A DNA stretch of 44,203 nucleotides from CAZEUZ01 sp964515805 (lineage in GTDB: Bacteria; Pseudomonadota; Gammaproteobacteria; Pseudomonadales; Cellvibrionaceae), in assembly GCA_964515805.1 (NCBI GenBank), contig CAZEUZ010000053.1:1-44203 (forward strand). Direction: 5' to 3'. A program made the position numbers and the translations under genes. The first letter of the stretch is position 1; every line of letters begins with the position of its first letter. The notes beneath the pieces were generated by a model. It did not search any database. It was given only the letters and a program-made list of their open reading frames with translations, and had not been told where the DNA came from. Shown here one piece after another: positions 25,022 through 34,007 of this stretch.

Positions 25022-26431
25022 ATGCTTAACGTTCTTGTTCACTTGTACCTTGCTCCATGTAAATATTCTAGCTTATGGAGTCGGTTGATTGCTGGTAGTT
25101 TTACCTTGTTATTGTTAATGCCATTACAAGCACAGACTGTAAACAACAACGATACTCCGGTTAGCAGTCACTTTATTCGCTTGATTACTGACTCAGATCC
25201 AGAGGCTATAGAAACTTCATTGTCAGTAATTAAAAACCAGTGGGATGTATCTATGGTTCCCATGGCGTTGGAAACTTTTTATTTTACATCTTCAACCGAT
25301 GTTCGGCGGGCATTAGCCGAGTTGTTGAAAGTCGCGACAGACAACGATGATTTCAATCAATGGTATCAATGGCTTTGGCGTAATGATATCGAAGTCCACC
25401 AGAATTATAGCAATTTCAAAGCGGACCTTTACCGTCTAATCGATCCACTTTTTGAAGCCTATTTTCGTGACCGGCAGCAGACCGCCCGCATTCGCCTGGA
25501 CGAGATCCGCTGGGGAGGCGTACGTCAGGATGGCATTCCTCCGCTTCGCAAGCCAAACATGATTACAGCCGATAAAGTAGATTATTTAGAAGACGATCAT
25601 ATTGTTTTTGGTATTAAAATCAATGGAGATGCCCGAGCTTACCCCAAGCGCATTCTGGCCTGGCATGAAATGTTTACCGATACGATCGGTGGTATCTCTA
25701 TAGCAGGCGTTTACTGTACGTTATGTGGCACTGTTATCCCCTTTCGTACCCAAGTAGATGGGATCAATCATACTCTGGGCACCAGTGGCTTTTTATACCG
25801 TTCTAATAAACTTATGTATGACAGAGCGACACAGTCTTTATGGAGCACTGAACGAGGAGAGCCTGTCTTGGGGCCACTGGCTGACAAGGGGATCCTATTG
25901 TCCTACGAAAGTGTGGTTACAACGACTTGGGGGAGCTGGCGTAAGCGACATCCTAATACCACTGTACTGTCGCTGGATACGGGTCATAAGCGCGATTACT
26001 CAGAGGGTGCAGCCTATCAAGAGTACTTTGCCACTGATGAGTTGATGTTTAACACGCCTTTTAACGATCAGCGACTTGCTAATAAACAAGAAATTCTGGC
26101 ACTACGTTTCGCTGCCGCGCCCAATGAACAACTGGCTATTGATACCGACTTTTTGCGAAAAAATCCCATCTATCAAAATCGTATTGGCAGACAGTCGTTT
26201 ATTGTGTTTACTGACAACAGTGGCGCCAACCGGGTGTATGACCCTGGCAACATCGAATTTGTCGATTATGACGGTGAACAGGTAGTGAAAGATCGGCAGG
26301 GTAATCGTTGGAAGGTGGGAGAAGAGTGGTTGGAGAATGAACAAGGTGAGCGTTTAAACCGCCTGCCTTATCATCGTGCCTTCTGGTTTGGTTGGCATGC
26401 TGCTTTCCCAAAAACACGATTGATCAAGTAA
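25022..26431 (+). CDS. DUF3179 domain-containing exported protein
   Basis: A 469-residue protein with an N-terminal hydrophobic signal or anchor (about residues 24-38, ending LQAQ). The C-terminal two thirds is DUF3179: KADL-type lead-in, then KRILAWHEMFTDTIGG, the cysteine pair VYCTLCGT, LGTSGFLYRSNKLMYDR and TQSLWSTERGE. The Cys-x-x-Cys and conserved His look like a metal or redox site, but no activity is established for the family. ATG at 25022. It converges with the DUF3047 gene (11-base gap). The two replace hisI in the otherwise conserved ubiB-hisE neighbourhood. Confidence 0.85.
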   Translation: MLNVLVHLYLAPCKYSSLWSRLIAGSFTLLLLMPLQAQTVNNNDTPVSSHFIRLITDSDPEAIETSLSVIKNQWDVSMVPMALETFYFTSSTDVRRALAELLKVATDNDDFNQWYQWLWRNDIEVHQNYSNFKADLYRLIDPLFEAYFRDRQQTARIRLDEIRWGGVRQDGIPPLRKPNMITADKVDYLEDDHIVFGIKINGDARAYPKRILAWHEMFTDTIGGISIAGVYCTLCGTVIPFRTQVDGINHTLGTSGFLYRSNKLMYDRATQSLWSTERGEPVLGPLADKGILLSYESVVTTTWGSWRKRHPNTTVLSLDTGHKRDYSEGAAYQEYFATDELMFNTPFNDQRLANKQEILALRFAAAPNEQLAIDTDFLRKNPIYQNRIGRQSFIVFTDNSGANRVYDPGNIEFVDYDGEQVVKDRQGNRWKVGEEWLENEQGERLNRLPYHRAFWFGWHAAFPKTRLIK

Positions 26432-26442
26432 TACTGCTGCCG

Positions 26443-27081
26443 CTACTGTTCTGTTAGCTTTAGACCAGAATAGTAACTTACCGCTGAACTGCCTGAATTG
26501 TCACTATCGGTCATAATTGCAATGCCATCAATATGGCGAAATTCTTTGTTAAACAGCTTTTTGAGGTCTTCTTTCAAATTTCGTTTCTCCGTGACCCAGC
26601 CGCTGTTAGAGTCACGTTGATGAATAGCAAGCATCATCGCTTTATCACCGGCAAAGGGATTAGGCCAGGAGGCTTCCAGCGGTGATTGTTGCGACCACAC
26701 ATAATTGACCGCTTTGGTCCCCAATGGTGTCCAGCCATCTTTAATGACAACATAAATACGAGCGACATAGTCATCCCCGTTTTTTGTTTGTTCGTTATCT
26801 ATTGCTGGAAATTTTTCCACTTTCCAAGACCAGCTTAAATAAGGGGTTTTACCGAGATCAATGCGCTCTTCATAAAATAAGCCTGAAGCCGTTTTGTTGC
26901 TCTCTGCTCGAATAACGGACCGGTTTAACTGCTTATCAAATTCGACAGAGTAAACGGTATTACCGACAAAGCTTTTGGATTTCCACTGAATTATCTGTTC
27001 GGGAGAAAACACTTTATCGGCAAATACCATATTGGAAAGTGTGTATAGAAAAAAGAAGGTAGTGAATAACAAAATACGCAT
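26443..27081 (-). CDS. DUF3047 domain-containing exported protein
   Basis: A 212-residue protein with a signal peptide (about 1-22, ending MVFADK) and a single beta-rich DUF3047 domain: LSWSWKVEKFPA, NGDDYVARIYVVI and the C-terminal IDGIAIMTDSDNSG segment are characteristic. Predicted periplasmic; the aspartate-rich end resembles carbohydrate-binding jelly-roll folds, but function is unknown. It lies 80 bases downstream of ubiB on the same strand and is convergent with the DUF3179 gene. Confidence 0.82.
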   Translation of the reverse strand: MRILLFTTFFFLYTLSNMVFADKVFSPEQIIQWKSKSFVGNTVYSVEFDKQLNRSVIRAESNKTASGLFYEERIDLGKTPYLSWSWKVEKFPAIDNEQTKNGDDYVARIYVVIKDGWTPLGTKAVNYVWSQQSPLEASWPNPFAGDKAMMLAIHQRDSNSGWVTEKRNLKEDLKKLFNKEFRHIDGIAIMTDSDNSGSSAVSYYSGLKLTEQ

Positions 27082-27161
27082 ATAAACTATCTCAGATAGA
27101 TAATAATGTTAATGGTGGAGATGGCTAATTAGTAGCTGAAAATAAGGCAGTGATCACTTAC

Positions 27162-28802
27162 TTAGCGCAACCACGCTATAGCAACACCGGCAACACTAAT
27201 TAGTGCCCAGCTGATTGCAGGGATAGCTTCCAGTTGTGGAAATAACGACGAACCGCCGGTGGCAATAGCACTGATGATGGCTAATAAGGCTATACTTATT
27301 AGAAATCTTCGATGTCTGCGTTTTACGCCGTACGTTTTTTCTATTGCCTTATTGCTAACAAAATGATTATCAACAAGTTTCGGTAACAATTCGCTTACAG
27401 ATTCCAGCTTTTCGAAGCTTTGGTAGATCTTTGTCGGCATTTCAGGAAATTTCTCTATCCATTCCGGCGCGTATCGGCGCAATTCTTTTATAACTGTTTT
27501 GGGATGATAACGCTGTTTAATCCAGCGTTCTAAAAAAGGATGGGCTGTCTGCCACAAATCCAGTTGAGGATAAAGTTGTCGGCCCAGCCCTTCAATATTC
27601 AGTAACGTCTTTTGCAGCAACACCAGTTGTGGTTGCACCACCATGTTAAAGCGTTGAGCAGTTTTAAATAACGTGATCAACGCGTTGCCAAAGGAAATTT
27701 CCGCCAATGGCTTCTCGAAAATGGGTTCACACACAGTGCGAATCGCTGCCTCAAACTCATTGATGCGAGTCTCCTTGGGTACCCAGCCGCTCTGTATATG
27801 CAGTTCCGCCACTTGCCGGTAGTCGCGACGAAACATTGCCAGTAGATTGCGCGCCAAGTAATACTGATCTTCCCGAGTTAAGGAGCCGACAATCGCCGTA
27901 TCTACAGCGATATACTGAGGTTCCGACGGATTATTACAGTTGACAAAAATATTGCCAGGATGCATATCTGCATGGAAAAAATTGTGGACAAAGACCTGTG
28001 TAAAAAAAATCTCTACTCCTCGTTCCGCTAAGCTTTTTATGTCCGTGCCTCGGCATTTCAGGGTTTTAATATCGTTAACAGAAATACCGTAGATACGCTC
28101 CATCACTAATAATTGACGATTGGAGTACTCCCAGTAAACTTCAGGCACGTACAACAGTGGAGAATCGGTAAAGTTACGCCGCAGTAATGAGCCATTGGCT
28201 GCTTCTCGTTGTAGATCTAATTCATCCAGAATAGTCTGACGGTAGTCCTCGACAATTTCTACCGGTCTCAATCGTTTGCCAGTATCGAGCCAGTATTCCA
28301 GCAAGCGGGCGATCCACAACAACAACCGAGTATCTTTATCGATGGTGGTTTCAATGCCAGGTCTGACAACTTTAACCACCACTTCGCGCCCATCTTTTAA
28401 GCGGCCACTGTGAATTTGCGCTATCGAAGCTGAGGCCAGTGGTTCTTTATCCAGGTGTGCAAAAATTGTATCTATAGATTGGTCGAAGGCACTGTCAACC
28501 AAATGATAAAATGTTTGCGGATCGAAGGGGGTCACATTGTCCTGCAAATAGCTCAATTCCTTGACGATGTCGGCAGGTAATAGATCGGGTCGAGTAGACA
28601 GTAATTGACCAAACTTAATAAAGATAGGACCCAATTCTTCGCAGGCATAGCGCAGACGGCGACCACGAGTCCATTGTTGATTGCTAAGACCAATGCTGAA
28701 TAAATAACGCCATGGCCACGGCAGCTGTTTTGGCAGCAATTCGTTTAAACGGTAACGAATACCAACGCGTAAAATCTTTACTGCCCGAAAGAATAAGATC
28801 AT
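27162..28802 (-). CDS. ubiB: Ubiquinone biosynthesis ATPase/kinase-like UbiB
   Basis: Atypical kinase-fold protein required for ubiquinone synthesis, thought to extract or deliver precursors at the membrane. 546 residues. The signature GPIFIKFGQLLSTRPDLLP (KxGQ motif) precedes an ABC1/ADCK core with SASIAQIHSGRLKDGREVVVKVV, HADMHPGNIFV and the metal-binding VDTAIVG (usually xDFG/G-like). Two membrane helices close the C-terminus (about 500-545). It starts 5 bases after ubiJ. Note VDTAIVG where relatives usually have DxGxxG. Confidence 0.95.
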   Translation of the reverse strand: MILFFRAVKILRVGIRYRLNELLPKQLPWPWRYLFSIGLSNQQWTRGRRLRYACEELGPIFIKFGQLLSTRPDLLPADIVKELSYLQDNVTPFDPQTFYHLVDSAFDQSIDTIFAHLDKEPLASASIAQIHSGRLKDGREVVVKVVRPGIETTIDKDTRLLLWIARLLEYWLDTGKRLRPVEIVEDYRQTILDELDLQREAANGSLLRRNFTDSPLLYVPEVYWEYSNRQLLVMERIYGISVNDIKTLKCRGTDIKSLAERGVEIFFTQVFVHNFFHADMHPGNIFVNCNNPSEPQYIAVDTAIVGSLTREDQYYLARNLLAMFRRDYRQVAELHIQSGWVPKETRINEFEAAIRTVCEPIFEKPLAEISFGNALITLFKTAQRFNMVVQPQLVLLQKTLLNIEGLGRQLYPQLDLWQTAHPFLERWIKQRYHPKTVIKELRRYAPEWIEKFPEMPTKIYQSFEKLESVSELLPKLVDNHFVSNKAIEKTYGVKRRHRRFLISIALLAIISAIATGGSSLFPQLEAIPAISWALISVAGVAIAWLR

Positions 28803-28807
28803 GTTAA

Positions 28808-29536
28808 TTAATTATTCTCATGCTTCAAATCGATATTTTTCGAGGTGGAATTTCGTGGATTGGAGCTTTCCAAATTGGAATCACTTAAACCGGTTTTATT
28901 AAAATGACTATCGGACAACTTTGCTTGTAGTTGTTGGATGCGGGCTTGGAGGCGATCAGTGGCTAATATGATTTCGTCGACTTGATCATGAAAGTGGTGA
29001 AATTCGTTTTTTGACGGGACTACTCTAAGCTCTTCTTCTAAATAAATACGCAATTGATGCTGATGATAGCGGGATTGATGTTGTAACCATTGTCCGGTTT
29101 TACCGATCAAAGTGGCTGTAATAGGGCCGACTATGTCGCCCAAGTAATATTGCAGGCAAGTTTCCCAGTCTATGTCGAGATGATCCAAAATAGTCTGCCA
29201 ACCTTGCAATAACCTTACATCGCCGTACAATTCGACACCGCTGCCAGCAAGATTGCCGGGACGATTCAACAACCCAAGCAGCGCTGCTGGTGAACCGGTC
29301 AAATGCGTAGTTGCCGATGCTTCGCAGCGGCTCATAATTCTTATGCCACCTGCTGTCCCCTGACAATATAGAGTCATTGTTGGTAGGCCTACCGCAATCA
29401 TCTTGATAGCGAGAATATCCGTCAGTTTGCTCACCGCCTGTTTACTGGCTGGATCGTAGTGAAGAGCATTATTTATGGCGGTTTCAACAGTTGTTGCAAT
29501 TGCAATAGCTATCGTTGAATGTTGTTTCACTGCCAT
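28808..29536 (-). CDS. ubiJ: Ubiquinone biosynthesis accessory factor UbiJ
   Basis: SCP2-type lipid-binding protein that scaffolds the Ubi metabolon. 242 residues: an N-terminal SCP2 domain (about 15-130, with LTGSPAALLGLLNRPGNLAG and VELYGDVRLLQ) and a C-terminal coiled coil with LEEELRVVPSKNEF and DQVDEIILATDRLQARIQ. The last 35 residues are Ser/Asn-rich and unconserved. It sits between ubiE and ubiB. Confidence 0.93.
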   Translation of the reverse strand: MAVKQHSTIAIAIATTVETAINNALHYDPASKQAVSKLTDILAIKMIAVGLPTMTLYCQGTAGGIRIMSRCEASATTHLTGSPAALLGLLNRPGNLAGSGVELYGDVRLLQGWQTILDHLDIDWETCLQYYLGDIVGPITATLIGKTGQWLQHQSRYHQHQLRIYLEEELRVVPSKNEFHHFHDQVDEIILATDRLQARIQQLQAKLSDSHFNKTGLSDSNLESSNPRNSTSKNIDLKHENN

Positions 29537-29601
29537 AGGCTAGCCATTCGATTGTTACTGACAATGCTTAATACTTTTTTAAGCAAATTTTTATCGACGA
29601 T

Positions 29602-30351
29602 TCAGGGCTTCACACCTTTGTGTAAAGCGACGATGCCACCAGTCATATTATGGTATTCACAGCACCTAAAGCCTGCATCAACCATCATTGTCTTCAAGGT
29701 TTCCTGATTGGGATGCATGCGGATTGATTCCGCCAGATAGCGATAACTGTCGGCATCGTCTGTAATTAACTTACCCATTAGTGGTAAAAAACGAAACGAA
29801 TATTCATCATATACTTTGTTCAATAACTTATTGGCAGGTTTAGAGAATTCCAGCACCAATAATCGACCGCCTGGCTTCAGGACTCTCAACATGCTCTGCA
29901 ACGCTGCATCCTTATCAGTTACGTTACGTAAACCAAAGGCGATGGTGATACAGTCAAAGACGCCATCGGCAAAGGGTAAATACTGAGCATCAGTTTGTAA
30001 GTACTGAATGTGTTTGGCTACTCCACGATCAATGAGCCGGTTACGCCCGGTTATCAACATGGCGTCGTTGATGTCTGCCAACACAACTTGTCCGTGTTCT
30101 CCAACGCGCTGGGCGAATTGATAGGCGAGATCACCGGTGCCGCCAGCAATATCGAGTACCTTGTGGCCTGGCCGGATGGCAGAAAACTCTATCGTAAAGC
30201 GTTTCCACAGCCGGTGGATACCTGCTGACATTAGGTCATTCATCAGATCATATTTATTCGCTACAGAGCGAAACACGCCGGCAACCCGTTTAGCTTTTTC
30301 CTCCAATGGTACTTCGGTAAAACCAAAATCTGTGGTGTTTTTGGTGTTCAT
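29602..30351 (-). CDS. ubiE: Ubiquinone/menaquinone C-methyltransferase UbiE
   Basis: SAM-dependent C-methyltransferase of the quinone ring. About 249 residues: DFGFTEVPLEEKAKRVAGVF at the start, YDLMNDLMSAGIHRLWK, the SAM-binding DIAGGTGDLA and FGLRNVTDKDAAL. The frame stays open upstream to 30420, but that start overlaps the DUF971 gene; the ATG at 30351 aligns with E. coli UbiE and has AGAGA about 9 bases before it, so I use it. The gap to DUF971 is then 4 bases. Confidence 0.95.
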   Translation of the reverse strand: MNTKNTTDFGFTEVPLEEKAKRVAGVFRSVANKYDLMNDLMSAGIHRLWKRFTIEFSAIRPGHKVLDIAGGTGDLAYQFAQRVGEHGQVVLADINDAMLITGRNRLIDRGVAKHIQYLQTDAQYLPFADGVFDCITIAFGLRNVTDKDAALQSMLRVLKPGGRLLVLEFSKPANKLLNKVYDEYSFRFLPLMGKLITDDADSYRYLAESIRMHPNQETLKTMMVDAGFRCCEYHNMTGGIVALHKGVKP

Positions 30352-30355
30352 TGGT

Positions 30356-30793
30356 TTAGTCTCTGTTTGGAGGAGAAAATTGAACGACGCTGGTATTGGG
30401 GTCGCGGTGCTTACCTTCATTGCGTAGCTTAATGAGATAACGTTGCCAATTTTTATCTCGATTGAGGCATAGATTGGTTAAATAAGACCATGTGTAGATT
30501 CCGGAGTTGTGGCCGTCGTCAAATTCAATTTGTAAACCGTAATTACCGGCTGCTTTGAGATGATTTATCCCTACGTGTACCTTGCCAGAGGGAAGTTTAC
30601 CTTGCCCCTGGCCATGACCACGTACTTCAGCTGATGGCGAGTGGACTCGAAGATATTCGGCGCTAAGCTGATAATTGATGTTGTCGACTACTAGTTCCAG
30701 ACGCTTAGATTTTCGGTGCAAGTGCACTTTTTGCAGCGCTGACTTTGATGTTGATTTAATCGCCACGATGTTACACTTTGATAGTTCGCTCAA
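30356..30793 (-). CDS. DUF971 (GBBH-like N-terminal) domain protein
   Basis: A 145-residue protein carrying the small domain also found at the N-terminus of gamma-butyrobetaine hydroxylases: LHRKSKRLELVVDN, LSAEYLRVHSPSAEVRGHG, GNYGLQIEFDDGHNSGIYTW. Conserved immediately after hslU in Pseudomonas-like genomes, as here with a 6-base gap. Some relatives act around iron-sulfur or quinone enzymes, but no role is proven for this one. The C-terminal about 20 residues are polar and variable. Confidence 0.85.
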   Translation of the reverse strand: MSELSKCNIVAIKSTSKSALQKVHLHRKSKRLELVVDNINYQLSAEYLRVHSPSAEVRGHGQGQGKLPSGKVHVGINHLKAAGNYGLQIEFDDGHNSGIYTWSYLTNLCLNRDKNWQRYLIKLRNEGKHRDPNTSVVQFSPPNRD

Positions 30794-30799
30794 AAATTC

Positions 30800-32128
30800 C
30801 TACAAAATAAAGCGGCTTAGGTCTTCGTTTTTGGTCAGTTCGCCGAGACGCTGGTCGACATAAGCGACGTCTATCGTAATGTTTTTTTCGTTTTCATCAC
30901 TGACAAAAGAAATCTCTTCGAACAACCGCTCCATCACCGTATGCAATCTACGCGCGCCAATATTTTCGGTGCGCTCGTTAACTTCCCAGGCTGTTTCAGC
31001 GATGCGTAGAATGGCGTCTTCGGTAAAGCTCAGCGATATATCCTCCGTCTCCATTAATGCTTTCTGTTGTAAGGTTAATGAGGCATTGGGTTCAGTCAGG
31101 ATACGCTGAAAATCTTTTGGTGTTAGTGCTTCCAATTCAACACGAATGGGTAATCGTCCCTGGAGTTCGGGGATAAGATCGGAAGGTTTCGTCAAATGAA
31201 AGGCACCGGAAGTAATAAATAAGATATGATCCGTTTTAATCGAGCCGTACTTAGTGCTCACGGTACATCCTTCGATCAAAGGCAGCAAGTCTCGTTGCAC
31301 CCCTTCCCGGGAGACATCAGTGCCACTATTTTGGTGGCGTTTTGACACTTTGTCTATTTCGTCAATAAACACAATGCCATTTTGTTCTGCTGCTTCGATA
31401 GCTTTACTCTTTAGCTCTTCTTCATTGATTAATTTCGACACTTCTTCATCGTAAAGTCTCTTATACGCTTGCTTGACTGGCATTTTTATATGCTTGCTGC
31501 CCTTGGATGAAATAGAGGAAAAAATATTTTGCAGTTGACTGGTCATATCTTCCATACCTGGCGGCGCCATAATCTCAACGCCTACAGGCGTGGCGGTCAC
31601 CTCGATCTCAATTTCTTTGTCGTCAAGTTCACCCTCGCGAAATTTCTTGCGAAAAAGTTGCCTGGTTGAGGATTCGGAATGGTCATTTTCGTCACTGACA
31701 TGGTCGCTACGAGCAGGTGGCAGTAGTGCGTCAAGAATACGTTCTTCGGCTGCGTCCTCGGCGCTCATATTGACTTTTTTGCGCGCCTGCTCGCGGTGCA
31801 TTTTGACTGACATATCAGCCAGATCGCGAATCATAGCTTCAACATCGCGGCCCACATACCCAACTCCGGTACACTTGGTCGCCTCGACTTTGATAAAGGG
31901 AGCATTGGCCAGCTTTGCTAGACGGCGTGCAATTTCAGTCTTGCCTACGCCCGTCGGACCTATCAACAAAATATTTTTAGGGGTCACTTCCTGTCGCAAT
32001 GGTTCGTCAATTTGCATCCGTCGCCAGCGGTTGCGCAGTGCGATAGCAACTGCCCGTTTAGCTTTTTGTTGGCCAATAATGTGCTTGTCCAGCTCGTGAA
32101 CGATTTCACGGGGTGTCATATCTGACAT
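30800..32128 (-). CDS. hslU: ATP-dependent protease ATPase subunit HslU
   Basis: AAA+ unfoldase of the HslUV protease. 442 residues: MTPREIVHELDKHIIGQ, Walker A LLIGPTGVGKTE, VEATKCTGVGYVGRD, the I domain (about 110-245, acidic and variable), Walker B GIVFIDEIDK, sensor region ITSGAFHLTKPSDLIPELQGRLPIR, and the C-terminal LSRFIL tail that docks into HslV. It follows hslV by 16 bases. Confidence 0.98.
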   Translation of the reverse strand: MSDMTPREIVHELDKHIIGQQKAKRAVAIALRNRWRRMQIDEPLRQEVTPKNILLIGPTGVGKTEIARRLAKLANAPFIKVEATKCTGVGYVGRDVEAMIRDLADMSVKMHREQARKKVNMSAEDAAEERILDALLPPARSDHVSDENDHSESSTRQLFRKKFREGELDDKEIEIEVTATPVGVEIMAPPGMEDMTSQLQNIFSSISSKGSKHIKMPVKQAYKRLYDEEVSKLINEEELKSKAIEAAEQNGIVFIDEIDKVSKRHQNSGTDVSREGVQRDLLPLIEGCTVSTKYGSIKTDHILFITSGAFHLTKPSDLIPELQGRLPIRVELEALTPKDFQRILTEPNASLTLQQKALMETEDISLSFTEDAILRIAETAWEVNERTENIGARRLHTVMERLFEEISFVSDENEKNITIDVAYVDQRLGELTKNEDLSRFIL

Positions 32129-32144
32129 TTACTATCCTCTATTT

Positions 32145-32687
32145 TTAACGGCAATTGAGAGTTTCTATGGTGATATTTTGATTAGTATATATGCAGATAT
32201 CACCTGCAATATGCAGCGATTTTTCAACGATTTCTTTAGCGCTAAGCTGAGTATTTTCTAATAATGCCTTGGCGCTTGCTTGAGCAAATGAGCCGCCAGA
32301 ACCAATAGCAATTAAGTCATCTTCTGGTTGGATAACATCGCCATTACCGCTAATAATCAGTGAAGCTTCTTCATTAGCAATGGCCAACAAGGCCTCTAGC
32401 CGACGTAGGGCGCGATCTGTGCGCCACTCTTTGGCCAACTCTACTGCAGCACGTACCAGCTGGCCGTTATGGGCTTGTAATTTTGCCTCAAACCGTTCAA
32501 ACAGGGTAAAGGCATCGGCTGTGCCGCCGGCAAAACCGGCAATGACTTTATTTTCATAAAGACGGCGAACTTTACAGGCATTGCCTTTCATAATGGTATT
32601 ACCGAATGAAACCTGCCCATCGCCCCCGATTACGACCTCGCCTTCGCGACGAACCGAAACAATTGTAGTACCGCGGTACTGTTCCAT
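32145..32687 (-). CDS. hslV: ATP-dependent protease peptidase subunit HslV
   Basis: Threonine peptidase of the HslUV complex, about 180 residues. The catalytic N-terminal Thr is in GTTIVSVRR, preceded here by a short propeptide MEQYRG that must be removed, whereas the E. coli enzyme only loses its Met. IGGDGQVSFGNT, VIAGFAGGTADAFTLFERFE and the terminal IYTNQNITIETL match the family. The frame is open to 32747, but the ATG at 32687 has AGGA 8 bases upstream and is the natural start. First gene of the hslVU-DUF971-ubi operon. Confidence 0.96.
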   Translation of the reverse strand: MEQYRGTTIVSVRREGEVVIGGDGQVSFGNTIMKGNACKVRRLYENKVIAGFAGGTADAFTLFERFEAKLQAHNGQLVRAAVELAKEWRTDRALRRLEALLAIANEEASLIISGNGDVIQPEDDLIAIGSGGSFAQASAKALLENTQLSAKEIVEKSLHIAGDICIYTNQNITIETLNCR

Positions 32688-32878
32688 GCGTGTATTCCTT
32701 TGTTTTGACAGAAAGACGATAAGTTGGGGCAGAGGAGTAAATATCAATGGAGTTTAACTTAACATCATATCAGCCAGCTTATAAATAGTAATGAAAATAC
32801 GGTTTTTTAGGTAGGCCTAAATATAAGTCCTTGGCTGAAGTGACGATGGGTTGGTAAAAGGATACTCCTTGTCCAAAT

Positions 32879-33775
32879 CTAACTCTGCTTAAAAATCACT
32901 TTCTTCACAGCCATCAGTAGTTCGTCATATAGTATCAAGGCTACCACAATACAGGCAGTACCAAGTGCAATGTAATCGCTCAAGGGTTCGTTTAGCAACA
33001 ACGCCCCCCAATACAAAGCTAGTACCGGAGTAACCAGAGGTATTAATGACACCACTGATACACTTAAATGGCTTAATACAAAAAAATAGGCAGCAAACCC
33101 GATCAATGAACCGATGACGCTGAGATAGATAATAGCGTAAATGCCGGCGTCTGATAGAGTGGTGTGACTCTTGTCATCAAATAAGAACCAAGACAACAGT
33201 AAACCCGGCAATGAAAATGCCAATGCACCGAATGTTTGTTCAAACGCATTGATTTCGTGCGTAGTTTGCAAGTGTTTCAGCAATACCTGACTTAATGAGA
33301 ACACCAATCCGGAGCCCAACATTAATACAATCCCGTAAATCGCGTTATTGCCAAATTGCAGTTGATCCATAAAAATTAGCACAACGCCGATAATGGCAAA
33401 AATCAAAGCCAGTAATTTCCCTGGGGTAAAATAATTCTCCTTCAGTAATATAGCCGCCAATAAACCGCTAGTAATCGGCGTTAATGCAAACAGGACGGCC
33501 ATCAGGCCGGAGGCAATAAAATTCGACGCCAAATAAACCAAGGTCATATTGGGAAAGATGCCCATGCCTGCTGCTACGTAGACCTTCCAGTTTTTGCTTT
33601 TCAGCGTCGACGAGTTTTTCCATACTGCGATAATGGCAGCTGCTAAAAAAAAGGCAATGGTCATACGATAAAGGATGGCGGCAAACGGGCTCACACTGGT
33701 GCTGCTGACTTTAATTGCCAGTGGTGTTGTCGACCAAATTAAAATAACGGCTACATAGTTCAATAACACAGACAT
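32879..33775 (-). CDS. DMT-superfamily (EamA) transporter
   Basis: An inner-membrane exporter-type protein of about 298 residues with ten hydrophobic segments in two EamA repeats; LIWSTTPLAIKVSSTSVSP at the start and the repeat boundary near GNNAIYGIVLMLGSGL are typical. Relatives export amino acids or small metabolites. The ATG at 33775 is preceded by a very strong AAAGGAGG site; an in-frame ATG at 33811 is less likely. A terminator hairpin only 56 bases upstream and a short leader ORF before it suggest attenuation. It is divergent from the SDR/TrpA-like/GTP cyclohydrolase operon and may export its product. Confidence 0.88.
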   Translation of the reverse strand: MSVLLNYVAVILIWSTTPLAIKVSSTSVSPFAAILYRMTIAFFLAAAIIAVWKNSSTLKSKNWKVYVAAGMGIFPNMTLVYLASNFIASGLMAVLFALTPITSGLLAAILLKENYFTPGKLLALIFAIIGVVLIFMDQLQFGNNAIYGIVLMLGSGLVFSLSQVLLKHLQTTHEINAFEQTFGALAFSLPGLLLSWFLFDDKSHTTLSDAGIYAIIYLSVIGSLIGFAAYFFVLSHLSVSVVSLIPLVTPVLALYWGALLLNEPLSDYIALGTACIVVALILYDELLMAVKKVIFKQS

Positions 33776-33830
33776 GATTTTTCCTCCTTTATCTTTTCCA
33801 ATGTTGAACATGGACTGCAGCCTAAAACGA

Positions 33831-33860
33831 AAAAAGCCGCAGTGTGTGCTGCGGCTTTTT
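33831..33860 (-). terminator. Intrinsic terminator in the leader of the DMT gene
   Basis: A perfect 12-bp stem (33831-33842 with 33849-33860, GC core GCCGCAG/CTGCGGC) with a 6-base loop, followed on the minus strand by a T-run. Because both arms end in A/T runs it could work in either direction, but the only gene close by is the minus-strand DMT transporter, whose ATG is 56 bases downstream. So it lies inside that gene's leader. Confidence 0.85.
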
Positions 33861-33893
33861 CTCTTTAAACGTTGTTCTTTATGAATTTTGAAC

Positions 33894-34007
33894 TTATTTA
33901 ATGGTCAAGTAACCCCAGCAATAGTTTGTAAGCACACGGGCTCGCTTCAGCCAGCGTGCAACACGCGCTGAAGACATAATATGTACTTGGGCTGATAAGT
34001 GGTTCAT
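33894..34007 (-). CDS. Candidate leader peptide upstream of DMT transporter
   Basis: A short frame opening with ATG at 34007 (37 residues) or, in the same frame, ATG at 33977 (27 residues), ending with TAA at 33894-33896, 33 bases before the terminator hairpin. The peptide has an Arg-rich middle (ARVARWLKRARV) and a cluster NYCWGY with Tyr, Cys and Trp near its end. It overlaps the competing hairpins. No strong ribosome site was seen for either ATG. The arrangement resembles amino-acid-responsive leader peptides, but translation is unproven. Confidence 0.4.
   Translation of the reverse strand: MNHLSAQVHIMSSARVARWLKRARVLTNYCWGYLTIK
33931..33973 (-). promoter_or_regulatory. Mutually exclusive hairpins upstream of terminator (putative attenuator)
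   Basis: In the minus-strand RNA, 33945-33973 folds into a 7+5 bp stem (CTTCAGC and GCGTG arms, loop of 3). An alternative hairpin at 33935-33958 (CACG/CGTG and GGCT/AGCC) excludes it. GTGTGCT, read at 33937-33931, is the exact complement of AGCACAC in the 5' arm and loop of the terminator (33850-33844), giving a possible antiterminator. The set has the logic of a three-state attenuator. A TAGAAT-like -10 at 34062-34067 could start the transcript. The gap 33776-34259 otherwise holds only a small stem at 34038-34053. Confidence 0.45.

Noticed and set aside
30352..30420. N-terminal extension of UbiE
   Set aside because: It overlaps the DUF971 gene and is not present in UbiE homologues; the ATG at 30351 aligns with the known start.
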